Notes: generated from the letters alone by a model not told the origin. Shown: positions 8,134-18,187, counted from the first letter of the stretch. The stretch is DNA of 64,000 nt from Paractinoplanes abujensis (GCF_014204895.1 NZ_JACHMF010000001.1:5952001-6016000); one strand, 5' to 3'. Made by a program: numbers and translations.

Positions 8134-9246
8134 TCAGCTGATTCCCGCTTCGGTGCAGGCCTTGGCGAAGTCGGCGGTGCAGACCGCGTCCTTGGTCACG
8201 AAGCCGTCAGCGATGACGTCCTTGACGTTCTCCTTGGTGATCGACTGCGGGTCGAGCAGCACCGAGGGGACGTCCTTGCCCGACTCCGGGTCCTTGGTGG
8301 TACCGGTGGCCGTGGTCGGCTTCTGCTTCTTGGCCAGGGCGATCGCCAGCTCGGAAGCCGCGTCGGCCTCCTTCTTGATCGCCTTGTAGACCGTCATGCA
8401 CTGGTCGCCGGCGAGGATGTTCTGCAGACCCTGAACGGTCGCGTCCTGGCCGGTGACCGGGACCTGGCCGTTGAGCTTGTTCTTCTTCAGCACCGAGATG
8501 GCCGCGTTGCCGAGACCGTCGTTCGCCGCCAGAACGCCCTTGATGTTCTTGTTCGAGGTCAGCATCTGCTCGAAGATGGTGCCGGCCTGCGCGTTGTCCC
8601 AGTCCGGAACGTCCTGGTTCGGGCCCTTCTGGAAGGTGCCGTCGGCGTACTTGGGGTCGAGGACGCTGTCGTAGCCCTGGGCGAACAGGGTGGCGTTGTT
8701 GTCGGTCGGGGAGCCGTTGAGCTCGGCGACGACCGGCTTCTGGTACTTCTTGTCCTCGAGGCACTTGACCAGGCCCTCGCCCTGGAGCTGGCCGACCTTC
8801 ACGTTGTCGAAGGACACGTAGTAGTCGGCGCCGCCGCTCAGGGTCAGGCGGTCGTAGTCGATCGTCGCGATACCGGCCTTCTTGGCCTTCTCGAGGACGG
8901 CCTTACCGGTGCCGGAGTCCAGGTTGACGATCATGAGGACGCTGACGCCGCTCGAGATCATGCCGTCGGCGATGGTCTGGAACTGAGTCTTGTCACCCTG
9001 CGCGTTCTGGATCTCAACCTGAACGCCGGCCGCGTCGAACGCCGCCTTGAGGAACTTCGGGTCGTCGGTGCCCCACCGCTGCGAGCTCTTGGTGTCGGGC
9101 AGGATGATGCCGACCTTGCCCGCGGCGGAGTTGTCGCCGCTGGCGCCGCTGCCGGAGGGGGTGCCACTGTCGTCGCCGCCGCAGGCGGCGATGCTGCCGG
9201 TGGCCAGCAGGCTCACCGCGGCAAGGGCGAACATTCCCTTACGCAT
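8134..9246 (-). CDS. Sugar-binding lipoprotein (XylF/ChvE-like)
   Basis: A 370-aa solute receptor of the CUT2 importer, anchored outside the membrane. It has a lipoprotein signal peptide (MRKGMFALAAVSLLATG...) with lipobox IAAC at about residue 22 and a Ser/Gly/Asp-rich linker. The periplasmic-binding-protein type I fold follows, with XylF-like landmarks: KSSQRWGTDD, IDYDRLTLSGGADYYVSFDN and KVGQLQGEGLV. The ATG at 9246 is preferred over one 12 codons upstream because AAAGGA lies about 9 nt before it and the signal peptide then begins at once. It is the first gene of the operon with the ATPase, permease and ROK repressor. Confidence 0.93.
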   Translation of the reverse strand: MRKGMFALAAVSLLATGSIAACGGDDSGTPSGSGASGDNSAAGKVGIILPDTKSSQRWGTDDPKFLKAAFDAAGVQVEIQNAQGDKTQFQTIADGMISSGVSVLMIVNLDSGTGKAVLEKAKKAGIATIDYDRLTLSGGADYYVSFDNVKVGQLQGEGLVKCLEDKKYQKPVVAELNGSPTDNNATLFAQGYDSVLDPKYADGTFQKGPNQDVPDWDNAQAGTIFEQMLTSNKNIKGVLAANDGLGNAAISVLKKNKLNGQVPVTGQDATVQGLQNILAGDQCMTVYKAIKKEADAASELAIALAKKQKPTTATGTTKDPESGKDVPSVLLDPQSITKENVKDVIADGFVTKDAVCTADFAKACTEAGIS

Positions 9247-9623
9247 TCCTAGGTTTCCTTTCGGGTAAATCCGGGCCTTCATCGGATTTCGATGGTGTGC
9301 GCTGCGGGAGTGTCGCTCCCCGAGACGCCAGAGAGATCACATTGATCAGGAGCTAGTTTGTTGTGTCCGGCAACGTATTCCTGTTGCGGCCGGATACACA
9401 AGCGGTGTCACCGGCCGATCTCGTAACCCGGCATAACAATCCGGCAACACGGCAGTGATAGAGCGGGCTCGGCCGGGGTGGGCGGCCTGAATCGATCGCT
9501 GACGTGACTCACGTTGTGACGCTAAGTCAGGTAGCCGTCCGGTCTGCCCTCTTCTCGGGAGAAAGATCCCCGCGGCGCGTAACGTTGTCGTAACGGCTCG
9601 CAACCGATCGGAGATTTCTGACC
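9247..9623. other. 377-bp regulatory region upstream of the sugar ABC operon
   Basis: No gene is supported here. It lies between the binding-protein start and the stop of the YbaK gene, so it should hold the operon promoter and any readthrough stop for ybaK. It contains the imperfect palindrome at 9361-9401 (separate entry) and is less GC-rich than its surroundings. No -10/-35 pair could be fixed by eye. Confidence 0.6.
9361..9401. promoter_or_regulatory. Imperfect palindrome, candidate ROK operator
   Basis: TTGTGTCCGGC (9361-9371) faces GCCGGATACACAA (9389-9401), symmetric except for a 2-nt bulge. An inner CAAC/GTTG pair makes a possible hairpin. It lies about 115-155 bp upstream of the sugar-binding-protein start. 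Operator function is inferred from symmetry and position. Confidence 0.4.
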
Positions 9624-10109
9624 TTATGTCCGAATTGTCGCCGTAACCGCTTCCGTGAGGCGGATGAGGTCGGCCGGCGCGAGGGCCACCTGAAGCCCGC
9701 GACGGCCCGCCGAGACATACATCCGATCGAGAGCAACAGCCGAGTCGTCGACGACAGTGGGCAGTTTCCTACGCTGCCCGAGCGGGCTGATCCCGCCTCG
9801 CACGTAACCACTGCTGCGCTCCGCGGCCGCGCGATCAGCAAGGTTTGCCCGTTTACCCCCGGCGGCGTGCGCGAGCGCCTTCAGATCCAGGTCACCGGTC
9901 ACCGGCACGACGCCCACGACCAGCTCGCCGTCGACCTCCGCGATGAGCGTCTTGAAGACCCGCTCGGCCCCCACCCCGAGCGCCTCGGCCACGAGCGCGC
10001 CGTAGTTCGGCGCCTCCGGCGAGACCTCGTACGGATGCAGGGTGTGCTCCACCTTCTGTGCGGTGAGCAGCGCGGTGGCCGGGGTGCCGGCCGCGGCCTT
10101 CTTCGCCAT
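9624..10109 (-). CDS. ybaK: Cys-tRNA(Pro)/Cys-tRNA(Cys) deacylase, YbaK/EbsC family
   Basis: A 161-aa trans-editing protein that hydrolyses Cys mischarged on tRNA-Pro. The single YbaK/ProX fold shows HPYEVSPEAPNYGALVAEALG, VFKTLIAEVDGELVVGVVPV and the loop GGISPLGQRRKLPTVVDD, which is characteristic of YbaK. The invariant Lys is in VFKTL. ATG at 10109 (MAKKAAAG) is chosen; the frame extends 19 codons further with no ribosome-binding site. It stands alone on the minus strand, 105 bp after the methyltransferase gene. Length is normal for YbaK (about 160 aa). Confidence 0.9.
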   Translation of the reverse strand: MAKKAAAGTPATALLTAQKVEHTLHPYEVSPEAPNYGALVAEALGVGAERVFKTLIAEVDGELVVGVVPVTGDLDLKALAHAAGGKRANLADRAAAERSSGYVRGGISPLGQRRKLPTVVDDSAVALDRMYVSAGRRGLQVALAPADLIRLTEAVTATIRT

Positions 10110-10214
10110 GGCGCGCACGCTACTACCGCGCCCCGCTCCGCCTGCACCCTCCCGGCGCGTCCTCACCCCGGCCGGGCTTCACTCCGGCGCGCCTTCACTC
10201 CCGGCGCGTCGACC

Positions 10215-11396
10215 TCACGGCCGGCACAGGATCACCGTCGGGGCACCCGCCACCCGGGTCAGCACCATCGAAGCCGCCCCCGGGCCGGACAGTTTGAGAT
10301 CGCGACGCAGCTGATCCGGCTCCAGGGCCGAGCCGCGCTTGCGGATCTCGAGCCGGCCCACACCACGCTCCCGCAGCAGGGCGCGCAGCCGCTTGAGCGA
10401 GAACCCGAGCACGTCAGTGATTTCCAACCTTCTCCCGTACGGGGTCAGGCGCGCGTCATCGGTGTAGACGTACGCGATGTCGGGGTCGGCCAGCCGCCCG
10501 CCGATGCTCTCGGCGAACTCGGCCACCAGATGGGACCGCACCACAGCGGGGTCAGGGTCGTACAGGAAAGCGCCGACACCACCCACGGGCGCCCGCAGCG
10601 TCCCGCTCCCGGTCAGCTCGACACCCCGTGCGCCGGACATTGCGGCGCTACCCGGCAGTAAAGTCGCGCGGCGCGGCGTCGCGGCGAGCGGCCCGCACCA
10701 GAACGCGGCCTCCACCAGGTCACCGCCCACACTCACCCACTCCCCCTCCGCGCCCGGCGGCAGCAAGTCGTGATCGATCCCCGGAGCCAGCTTGAGCACC
10801 GTACGGGGCACCCGGGCGGCCAGGCCCACGACGAAATCCCACGGCGGCGAGTAGGACTTCGGGTCGAAAACGCGCCCACGCCCGGCCTTCCGGCGCGCCG
10901 GATCGGCGAAAACGGCGTCAAATCCTTCCACCCGTACGGTCGTCGCGTCCGCGCATTCCACCCGGACCCGATCGCCCAGCCCCAGCGCCTCGACGTTGGC
11001 CGCGGCGAGCTCGGCCGTGACCGGGTCGGCGTCGACGGCGTACACCTCGATCCCGGCCCGCGCCGCGGCGATCGCGTCGGAACCCAGCCCGCAGCCGAGG
11101 TCGGCCAAGGTCTGCACGCCCGCCGCGGCCAGCCGGGCCGCCCGCCGGTTCGACACCACCGCCCGGGTCGCCTGTTCGAGACCGGCCCGCGTGAAGAACA
11201 TCGACTCCGCGTCGGGGCCGAACTTGGCGGTCGCGCGGCGCCGCAGATCGACCTGCGTCAGCGCGGCCGCGGCCAGCTCGGGCGGCACCCCCCGCGAGCG
11301 CAGCGCGGACGCCGCGGCCAGCGGGTCCCCGGCGGCGATCTCGCTCGCCAGGGCCAGGGCGTTCACCCCTTCGGGGGTACGCAGTGAGGCGGTCAC
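10215..11396 (-). CDS. Class I SAM-dependent methyltransferase with THUMP-like C-terminal domain
   Basis: A 393-aa protein common in actinobacteria, often near groES. The N-terminal 85 residues are helical. A Rossmann methyltransferase core follows, with motif I LADLGCGLGSDA (about 96-107), motif II acidic VYAVDADP, and the post-motif FADPARR. The C-terminal 130 residues (YTDDARLTPYGRRLEITDVLGFSLKRLRALL and RLEIRKRGSAL) match the THUMP-like domain annotated in this family. The substrate is not established; an RNA target is suggested by the C-terminal domain. It is divergent from groES, and its start lies within 30 bp of the first CIRCE element. Confidence 0.85.
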   Translation of the reverse strand: MTASLRTPEGVNALALASEIAAGDPLAAASALRSRGVPPELAAAALTQVDLRRRATAKFGPDAESMFFTRAGLEQATRAVVSNRRAARLAAAGVQTLADLGCGLGSDAIAAARAGIEVYAVDADPVTAELAAANVEALGLGDRVRVECADATTVRVEGFDAVFADPARRKAGRGRVFDPKSYSPPWDFVVGLAARVPRTVLKLAPGIDHDLLPPGAEGEWVSVGGDLVEAAFWCGPLAATPRRATLLPGSAAMSGARGVELTGSGTLRAPVGGVGAFLYDPDPAVVRSHLVAEFAESIGGRLADPDIAYVYTDDARLTPYGRRLEITDVLGFSLKRLRALLRERGVGRLEIRKRGSALEPDQLRRDLKLSGPGAASMVLTRVAGAPTVILCRP

Positions 11397-11424
11397 GCAG
11401 GCATTCTCCCCGGCCCCGTTTTGG

Positions 11425-11453
11425 TTGGCACTCTGGTTGACGGAGTGCTAGTT
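11425..11453 (+). promoter_or_regulatory. CIRCE operator 1 overlapping the groES promoter
   Basis: TTGGCACTC (11425-11433), 9-nt spacer, GAGTGCTAG (11443-11451) matches the HrcA-binding CIRCE consensus with 9-nt arms. The same stretch reads as a promoter: -35 TTGGCA (11425-11430), 17-nt spacer, -10 CTAGTT (11448-11453), so bound HrcA would block RNA polymerase. Confidence 0.9.
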
Positions 11454-11469
11454 CCGGCCTAATCTCCGA

Positions 11470-11496
11470 TTAGCACTCTCAACATGAGGGTGCCAG
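11470..11496 (+). promoter_or_regulatory. CIRCE operator 2
   Basis: TTAGCACTC (11470-11478) is a perfect left arm. After a 9-nt spacer comes the degenerate right arm GGGTGCCAG (11488-11496). It lies 45 bp (centre to centre) downstream of CIRCE 1, in the 5' leader of groES. Confidence 0.8.
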
Positions 11497-11630
11497 CCGC
11501 GAGCCCATCCGGGCCTGCGGCTTGGCACCAGGCGGACCGGCACCCGCGACGACGGCCCCGCCCGGTGGCATGAGGCATCAGTCCGGCCAGGCTTTCTGGT
11601 CGGCAAACCTGTACCCAGGAGGGTATGCCC

Positions 11631-11939
11631 GTGACTACCGCGACCAAGGTTGCGATCAAGCCGCTCGAGGACCGCATCGTGGTCCAGGCGAACGAGGCTG
11701 AGACGACCACGGCGTCGGGCATCGTGATCCCCGACACCGCCAAGGAGAAGCCGCAGGAGGGCACCGTCCTCGCTGTCGGCCCCGGCCGCATCGACGACAA
11801 GGGCAACCGCATCCCGGTTGACGTCAAGGTCGGCGAGACGGTCCTCTACTCGAAGTACGGCGGCACCGAGGTCAAGTACGCCGGCGAGGAGTACCTGGTG
11901 CTCTCCGCCCGCGACGTCCTCGCGGTCATCGAGAAGTGA
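11631..11939 (+). CDS. groES: Co-chaperonin GroES
   Basis: The 10-kDa co-chaperonin forms the heptameric lid of GroEL. The sequence has [13 protein letters not shown], the mobile loop [20 protein letters not shown] and the C-terminal [25 protein letters not shown], all typical of actinobacterial GroES (102 aa from the chosen start). AGGAGGG at 11617-11623 fits the GTG at 11631 (about 7 nt) much better than the ATG at 11625, which is 1 nt away; many annotations would use 11625. Two CIRCE elements upstream indicate HrcA repression relieved by heat. groEL follows 71 bp downstream in the same direction. Confidence 0.97.
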   Translation: MTTATKVAIKPLEDRIVVQANEAETTTASGIVIPDTAKEKPQEGTVLAVGPGRIDDKGNRIPVDVKVGETVLYSKYGGTEVKYAGEEYLVLSARDVLAVIEK

Positions 11940-11956
11940 CCTACTGACAGTGCTGA

Positions 11957-13660
<1,704 letters not shown>

Positions 13661-13674
13661 TTCACAGCCAGGAA

Positions 13675-13707
13675 GAAAGGCGCGTCCCCGTGCGGGGCGC
13701 GCCTTTC
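13675..13707 (+). terminator. groES-groEL1 terminator
   Basis: Perfect 10-bp arms GAAAGGCGCG (13675-13684) and complement (13698-13707) enclose a loop that itself contains a CCCC/GGGG stem. It begins 15 bp after the groEL stop. Confidence 0.88.
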
Positions 13708-13767
13708 CGCTGTCCGGTCTCTTTCCTGCCTCCTCGCACAGCCGCCCACCCCGCGGCCCTCACCCGC

Positions 13768-14020
13768 GCCGACTCGCAGCCCTCATCCCACGCCGACTCG
13801 CAGCCCTCATCCCACGTCGACTCACGGCCCCTCATCCCGCGCCGACTCACGGCCCCTCATCCCACGGCGACTCACGGCCCCTCATCCCATGCCGACTCAC
13901 GGCCCCTCATCCCACGGCGACTCACGGCCCCTCATCCCATGCCGACTCACGGCCCCTCATCCCACGGCGACTCACGGCCCCTCATCCCATGCCGACTCAC
14001 GGCCCTTATCCCACGTCGAC
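13768..14020. repeat. 25-bp direct tandem repeat array, about ten copies
   Basis: The unit CGACTCACGGCCCCTCATCC plus CACGG or CATGC is repeated head to tail at 24-25 bp spacing (starts near 13768, 13792, 13816, 13841, 13866, 13891, 13916, 13941, 13966, 13991). A degenerate copy may precede at about 13743. There are no spacers, so this is not CRISPR. The last position alternates ACGG/ATGC between neighbours, giving a 50-bp higher-order period. The period is not a multiple of three and no convincing gene covers it. Confidence 0.9.
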
Positions 14021-14115
14021 TCCGCCAGCCGTCCGGAGCGGACGTTCCGCGAGCGATGATTGCCCAGCACGACGTGCACCACCCCGGGGTCGCGTGGCGG
14101 CGGTAGAGTGCGGCC

Positions 14116-14400
14116 GTGGAAATCCGTGCTTCCGACGAAGATCGCGAGCGCACGGTGGCCGACCTCGAGCGGCACGCCGGCGCGGGCCGCCTCACGCTGG
14201 ACGAGTTCGCCGAGCGCGCGAAGGTCGCTCACGGCGCGCGCACCCTGGACGAGCTGGCCGCCGTCGTGCACGACCTGCCCGCCGAGTCGGGCGCCGCCGC
14301 CAACACTCAGGAACCGAGCCGCGACCTGCTGATCCTCCTGGCGGTGGCCGCCGCCACGCTTGTCCTGCTCGGCTTCTTGATCGCGCTGATCCGCTCCTGA
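14116..14400 (+). CDS. DUF1707 protein with C-terminal membrane anchor
   Basis: A 94-aa protein. Residues 1-55 form the actinobacterial DUF1707 domain (EIRASDEDRERTVADLERHAGAGRLTLDEFAERAKVAHGARTLDEL), and residues about 68-92 form one hydrophobic segment. DUF1707 is widespread in actinobacteria, of unknown function and often N-terminal to membrane segments. The GTG start is fixed by the domain's beginning. It is followed by a GC-rich repeat tract and then the convergent ABC exporter pair. Two further DUF1707 proteins lie at 58.7-59.8 kb. Confidence 0.85.
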   Translation: MEIRASDEDRERTVADLERHAGAGRLTLDEFAERAKVAHGARTLDELAAVVHDLPAESGAAANTQEPSRDLLILLAVAAATLVLLGFLIALIRS

Positions 14401-14660
14401 TCCGCTCCCGACCCGCACCCAGCGCCTCCCAGCGCCCGCGCCCCGCACCCCAGCGCCTCCCCGCGCCGCGGCCCCGCACCCAGCGCCGCGCCCGCGCCCC
14501 GTACCCCAGCGCCTCCCCGCGCCGCGGCCCCGCACCCAGCGCCGCGCCCGCGCCCCAGCGCGTCCCCGCGCCGCGGCCCCGCGCCCCAGCGCCGCGCCCG
14601 CGCCCGCGCCCCAGCGCCTCCCCGCGCCGCGCCTCCTGCCCGGCTACCCTCAGCGCCCGC
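14401..14660. repeat. GC-only degenerate tandem repeat, 49-56-bp period
   Basis: The block CCGCGCCGCGGCCCCGC recurs at 14461, 14517 and 14566, and partly at 14622, within units built of CCCAGCGCC, CGCGCCC and CCGCG modules. The tract is nearly free of A and T and strongly C-skewed on the plus strand. It lies between convergent genes, is not credible as coding sequence, and is prone to assembly error. Confidence 0.8.
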
Positions 14661-14670
14661 CTGCGGGATG

Positions 14671-16449
14671 TCAGCGGGTCGCCGGGGCCGGCTCGCCCGG
14701 GTCAGGGATGCGTTCGCCGTGCCAGGAGCGCCACAACGCCGCGTACGGGCCGTTGGCCGCCACCAGCTCGTCGTGCGAACCCAGCTCGGTGATGCGCCCG
14801 TCCTCGACCACCGCCACCCGGTCGGCGTCGTGGGCCGAGAACAGGCGGTGCGCGATCGCCACGACCGTGCGCCCGTGCAGCACGGCCGCCAGCGAACGTT
14901 CGAGATCGCGGGCGGCCCGCGGGTCGAGCAGCGACGTGGCCTCGTCGAGCACCAGCGTGTGCGGGTCGGCCAGCACCAGCCGGGCCAGCGCGAGCTGCTG
15001 CGCCTGCGCCGCCGTCAACGGGTGACCGCCCGCGCCGACGACCGTCTCGAGCCCCGCGGGCAGCGCGAGCGCCCACTCCAGCGCGTGCACGGCGGACAAC
15101 GCCGACCGCACCTCGTCCTCCGCGGCGCCGGGCCGCACCATCGCGATGTTGTCGCGGACCGTCCCTATGAACACGTGATGTTCCTGCGTCACCAGCGCCA
15201 CCTCGGTGCGCAGCCGGTCGAGCGGCAACTCGGGCAGCGGCACCCCGCCCACCGTGATCGTGCCGCCGGTCGGCTCATGCACGCCGGCCAACAGGCGGCC
15301 CAGTGTCGACTTGCCCGCGCCGGACGGCCCGACGACGGCGAGCCGCTCCCCCGGTTCGAGGGTCAGGTCGATGCCGTGCAGCACCTCCCGCCCGGCCACA
15401 TAGGAGAAGCGCAGGTCGCGGACCTCGATGCGAGCCCCCTTCGGCTCGGCGGCGGTCGCGGCCGGGGCCTCGTCGTCGGCGGCCACGCCGAGCAGCCGGG
15501 CCAGCGAGGCCGCGCCGATCTGCACCTCGTCGAGCCAGCCGAGCAGCCGGTCGAGCGGGTCGATCAGCAACTGCACATAGATCACCGCGGCCGTCAGCTG
15601 GCCCAGCGACACCGTGCCGTGCAGATAGAGCCAGCCGCCGACGAGCAGGGTCGCGACCACCGGCAGCACATAGCTCACCTCGATGACGGGGAACCACACC
15701 GTACGGAGGAAGAGTGTGTATTTCTCGGCGGCCCACGACACACGCAGGTCGGCGTCGGAGCGATCGATCCGCTGTTGTTGGCGGCGCAGCGCGTCGACCG
15801 TGCGGGCGCCCTCGACCGTCTCGGCCAGCCCGTCGGTCACAGTGGAGTAGACCGCGTTCTGCCGCAGATAGCCCGCGGGGGCCCGGCGCAGATACCACCG
15901 CGTGCCCACCACGATGATGGGCACGGCGATGAGCAGCGGCAACGCGAGCAGCGGTCCGGTCAGCACGAGCGCGCCGACCACCAGGGCCACGGTGATCAGC
16001 GCGATCATCGTCTCGGGCACCGCGAGCCGCACACATCGCGACAGCGCGTCGACATCCCGGGTGGTCCGGGTCAGCAGGTCTCCGGAGCCCGCGCGCTCCA
16101 CCGTGGACAACGGCAGTGCGAGCACCCGCTCGACGAACTCCTCGCGGAGCCGGGCCAGGATCCGCTCGCCGAGCTGGGCCGACGCCACATAGGCGAAGCG
16201 GACCAGCACCGCCTGCAGCACGACGAACCCGGCGATCATGGCGGCCAGCCGGTCGACCACGCCGATGCCCTCACCGTGCCGGATCGCCTCGACCAGATCG
16301 CCCAGCAGGCGCGGCCCGACCAGACCCGCGACGGCGGCCAGCACATGCAGCCCGATGGTCAGGCCGAGCGCTCGGGGATAGCGGCGCAGCAGGTCACGGG
16401 CGTAGCGCCGGACCTGGGCGGAGCCCGCGACGGGCAGCAAGGTGCTCAT
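14671..16449 (-). CDS. ABC exporter half-transporter, catalytic Walker motifs but degenerate signature
   Basis: A 592-aa fused membrane-ATPase subunit: six hydrophobic segments (about 25-300), then the nucleotide-binding domain. Walker A is GPSGAGKST (374-382), the Q-loop is VTQEHHVF, Walker B is TLVLDE (498-503), and the switch His is in VAIAHRL. The ABC signature is LTAAQ (478-482) instead of LSGGQ. It overlaps the preceding half-transporter gene by 4 nt, and their degenerate motifs are complementary, so the two form a heterodimer with one working ATP site. The exported substrate is unknown; relatives include multidrug, lipid and peptide exporters. Confidence 0.92.
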   Translation of the reverse strand: MSTLLPVAGSAQVRRYARDLLRRYPRALGLTIGLHVLAAVAGLVGPRLLGDLVEAIRHGEGIGVVDRLAAMIAGFVVLQAVLVRFAYVASAQLGERILARLREEFVERVLALPLSTVERAGSGDLLTRTTRDVDALSRCVRLAVPETMIALITVALVVGALVLTGPLLALPLLIAVPIIVVGTRWYLRRAPAGYLRQNAVYSTVTDGLAETVEGARTVDALRRQQQRIDRSDADLRVSWAAEKYTLFLRTVWFPVIEVSYVLPVVATLLVGGWLYLHGTVSLGQLTAAVIYVQLLIDPLDRLLGWLDEVQIGAASLARLLGVAADDEAPAATAAEPKGARIEVRDLRFSYVAGREVLHGIDLTLEPGERLAVVGPSGAGKSTLGRLLAGVHEPTGGTITVGGVPLPELPLDRLRTEVALVTQEHHVFIGTVRDNIAMVRPGAAEDEVRSALSAVHALEWALALPAGLETVVGAGGHPLTAAQAQQLALARLVLADPHTLVLDEATSLLDPRAARDLERSLAAVLHGRTVVAIAHRLFSAHDADRVAVVEDGRITELGSHDELVAANGPYAALWRSWHGERIPDPGEPAPATR

Positions 16450-18137
16450 GCCGTCTCCTCCCGCAGCACCGTGCGGGCGTAAAGGGGCTCGTCGTGGAGC
16501 AGGTCGCGGTGGGTGCCGACGGACACGACGCGGCCCTGGTCGACGAAGACGACCTGGTCGGTGCGGTCGAGCACGAGCGGGCTGGACGTGCAGATCACCG
16601 TCGTGCGGCCGGCCCGGGCGCTCACCAGCCGGTCGGCGATGCGGGCCTCGCTGTGGGCGTCGACCGCGCTCGTGGGCTCGACCAGGATCAGCGTCTCGGG
16701 GTCGGCCACCAGCGCCCGGGCCAGCCGCAGGCGTTGCTGCTGACCGCCGGAGAACGTGCGACCGCGCTCGGCCACTTCGCTGTCGAGGCCGTCGTGCAGC
16801 GCCTCGACGATGTCGGTGGCCGCCGCGGTGTGCAGCGCGTCAGGGAGACGGCCGGTGCCGCCTGGGTCGAGGTCGGCGAGCAGCGGCCCGGTGAACAAGC
16901 GGGCGTCGTTGTCGGCGACCAGAATCCGCTCGCGCACGGCGGCCAGCTCGAACGAGCCCAGCGGCACCCCGTCGGCCAGCGCGCCGTCGGCATACCGCCC
17001 CAGCCGGTCGGCGATCGCGGCGGCCTCGGCGGGCACGGTGGCGACGATTGCCGTCGTGCGGCCGGGCCGGATCGTCACCCCGGACGCCGGGTCGGTCAGC
17101 GGGCCGCGCAACCGGTCGGCGCCGACCGGGGCCGCGGGGTCGGGCAGGTCGGTGCGCGCGCGGAGCATCGACACCACCCGCCGGGCCGAGACGTGGCCGC
17201 GGGTCAGCTTGTCGATCGCCTCGGTGAGCTGCCGCAACGGCGTGACCAGGAAGGCCGCGTACGCGTAGAAGGAGACCAGCTGGCCCACGGTGATGTGCCC
17301 GTCGAGCGCGAACCTGGCCCCCAGCCACGTGACCAGCACCAGGAAGATGCCCGGCAGCAGCACCTGGGCCGCCTCGAGGAGCGACTCGACCCGCGCCGTG
17401 CGCACCCCGGCCGCACGCAGCACCTGCGACTCCTCGCGGTAGCGCTCGCCCATGACTGCCTCGCCACCCACGCCGCGGAGCACCCGCAGGCCGCCCACCA
17501 GATCGGCCGCGCGCCCGGTGAGCAGCCCCTGCTGCTCGCGGGTGGCCTGCTGACGGCCGTGCAGGGGCCGGATGAGCAGGGCGACGATCGACATCAGCAG
17601 CGGCACACCCAGCACCACGACGAGGCCGAGCGGCACCGACGTGGTGAGCAGGATGACGGCGACGGTGACGACGGCCAGCAACGACCCGGTGCCGCGGGCG
17701 GTGATGTCGATCGCGGCGCCGATCTGCCGGATGTCGGCCGTGCCGATCGCGACGACCTCGCCGGTGTCGAGCCGCCGGGACAGCGCCGACCCCAGCCGGC
17801 TCGCCTTGCGCACCGTGATCTGGACCGTGCTGAACATGCCGCCCACGAAGTTGACCACTGCGAACCGGTGCCGCCCGATGCCGAACGCGGCCTGCCCGAT
17901 GCCCGCCGCGAGCAGCGCCGAACTCCAGATGAGCAGGCCTCGGCGGTCGCTACCGGTGGCGGCGTCGATTGCCTTGCCGACGATGGCGGGAACGAAGGCC
18001 TGGCAGAGCATCCAGAGGATGGCCAGCACGATCGCCGCGTACACCGATCGCCGGTAACGGCTGATCAGCCAGCGTAGATATCGGACGGGTGAGCGGTCGT
18101 CGGGTGGGCCGGGATCGGCCTCGGGAAGGTTCCTCAT
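16446..18137 (-). CDS. ABC exporter half-transporter, degenerate Walker A/B but intact signature
   Basis: A 563-aa partner of the adjacent exporter half. Six hydrophobic segments lie between about 30 and 305. In the nucleotide-binding domain the Walker A position reads ATVPAEAAA (366-374) with no P-loop Lys. The Walker B Asp is replaced (LILVEP, Glu487 kept), and the switch His is replaced by Ser (VICTSSP). The signature FSGGQ (462-466) is intact and can complete the partner's ATP site. The ATG at 18137 (MRNLPEAD) is chosen; the longer open frame upstream has no ribosome-binding site and overlaps a likely real small gene. Confidence 0.92.
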   Translation of the reverse strand: MRNLPEADPGPPDDRSPVRYLRWLISRYRRSVYAAIVLAILWMLCQAFVPAIVGKAIDAATGSDRRGLLIWSSALLAAGIGQAAFGIGRHRFAVVNFVGGMFSTVQITVRKASRLGSALSRRLDTGEVVAIGTADIRQIGAAIDITARGTGSLLAVVTVAVILLTTSVPLGLVVVLGVPLLMSIVALLIRPLHGRQQATREQQGLLTGRAADLVGGLRVLRGVGGEAVMGERYREESQVLRAAGVRTARVESLLEAAQVLLPGIFLVLVTWLGARFALDGHITVGQLVSFYAYAAFLVTPLRQLTEAIDKLTRGHVSARRVVSMLRARTDLPDPAAPVGADRLRGPLTDPASGVTIRPGRTTAIVATVPAEAAAIADRLGRYADGALADGVPLGSFELAAVRERILVADNDARLFTGPLLADLDPGGTGRLPDALHTAAATDIVEALHDGLDSEVAERGRTFSGGQQQRLRLARALVADPETLILVEPTSAVDAHSEARIADRLVSARAGRTTVICTSSPLVLDRTDQVVFVDQGRVVSVGTHRDLLHDEPLYARTVLREETA

Positions 18138-18187
18138 CGCAGCCCCGACGTTACGACCGGGGTACGACAGTTTGCGACGCGTTTTCC

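Noticed and set aside
13768..14020. Possible CRISPR array at the regular 25-bp repeats
   Set aside because: Copies are directly abutting with no unique spacers, and no cas genes are present.
14668..16482. 604-codon plus-strand open frame opposite the ABC exporter half
   Set aside because: Antisense shadow in high-GC DNA; the minus-strand frame has all ABC exporter motifs.
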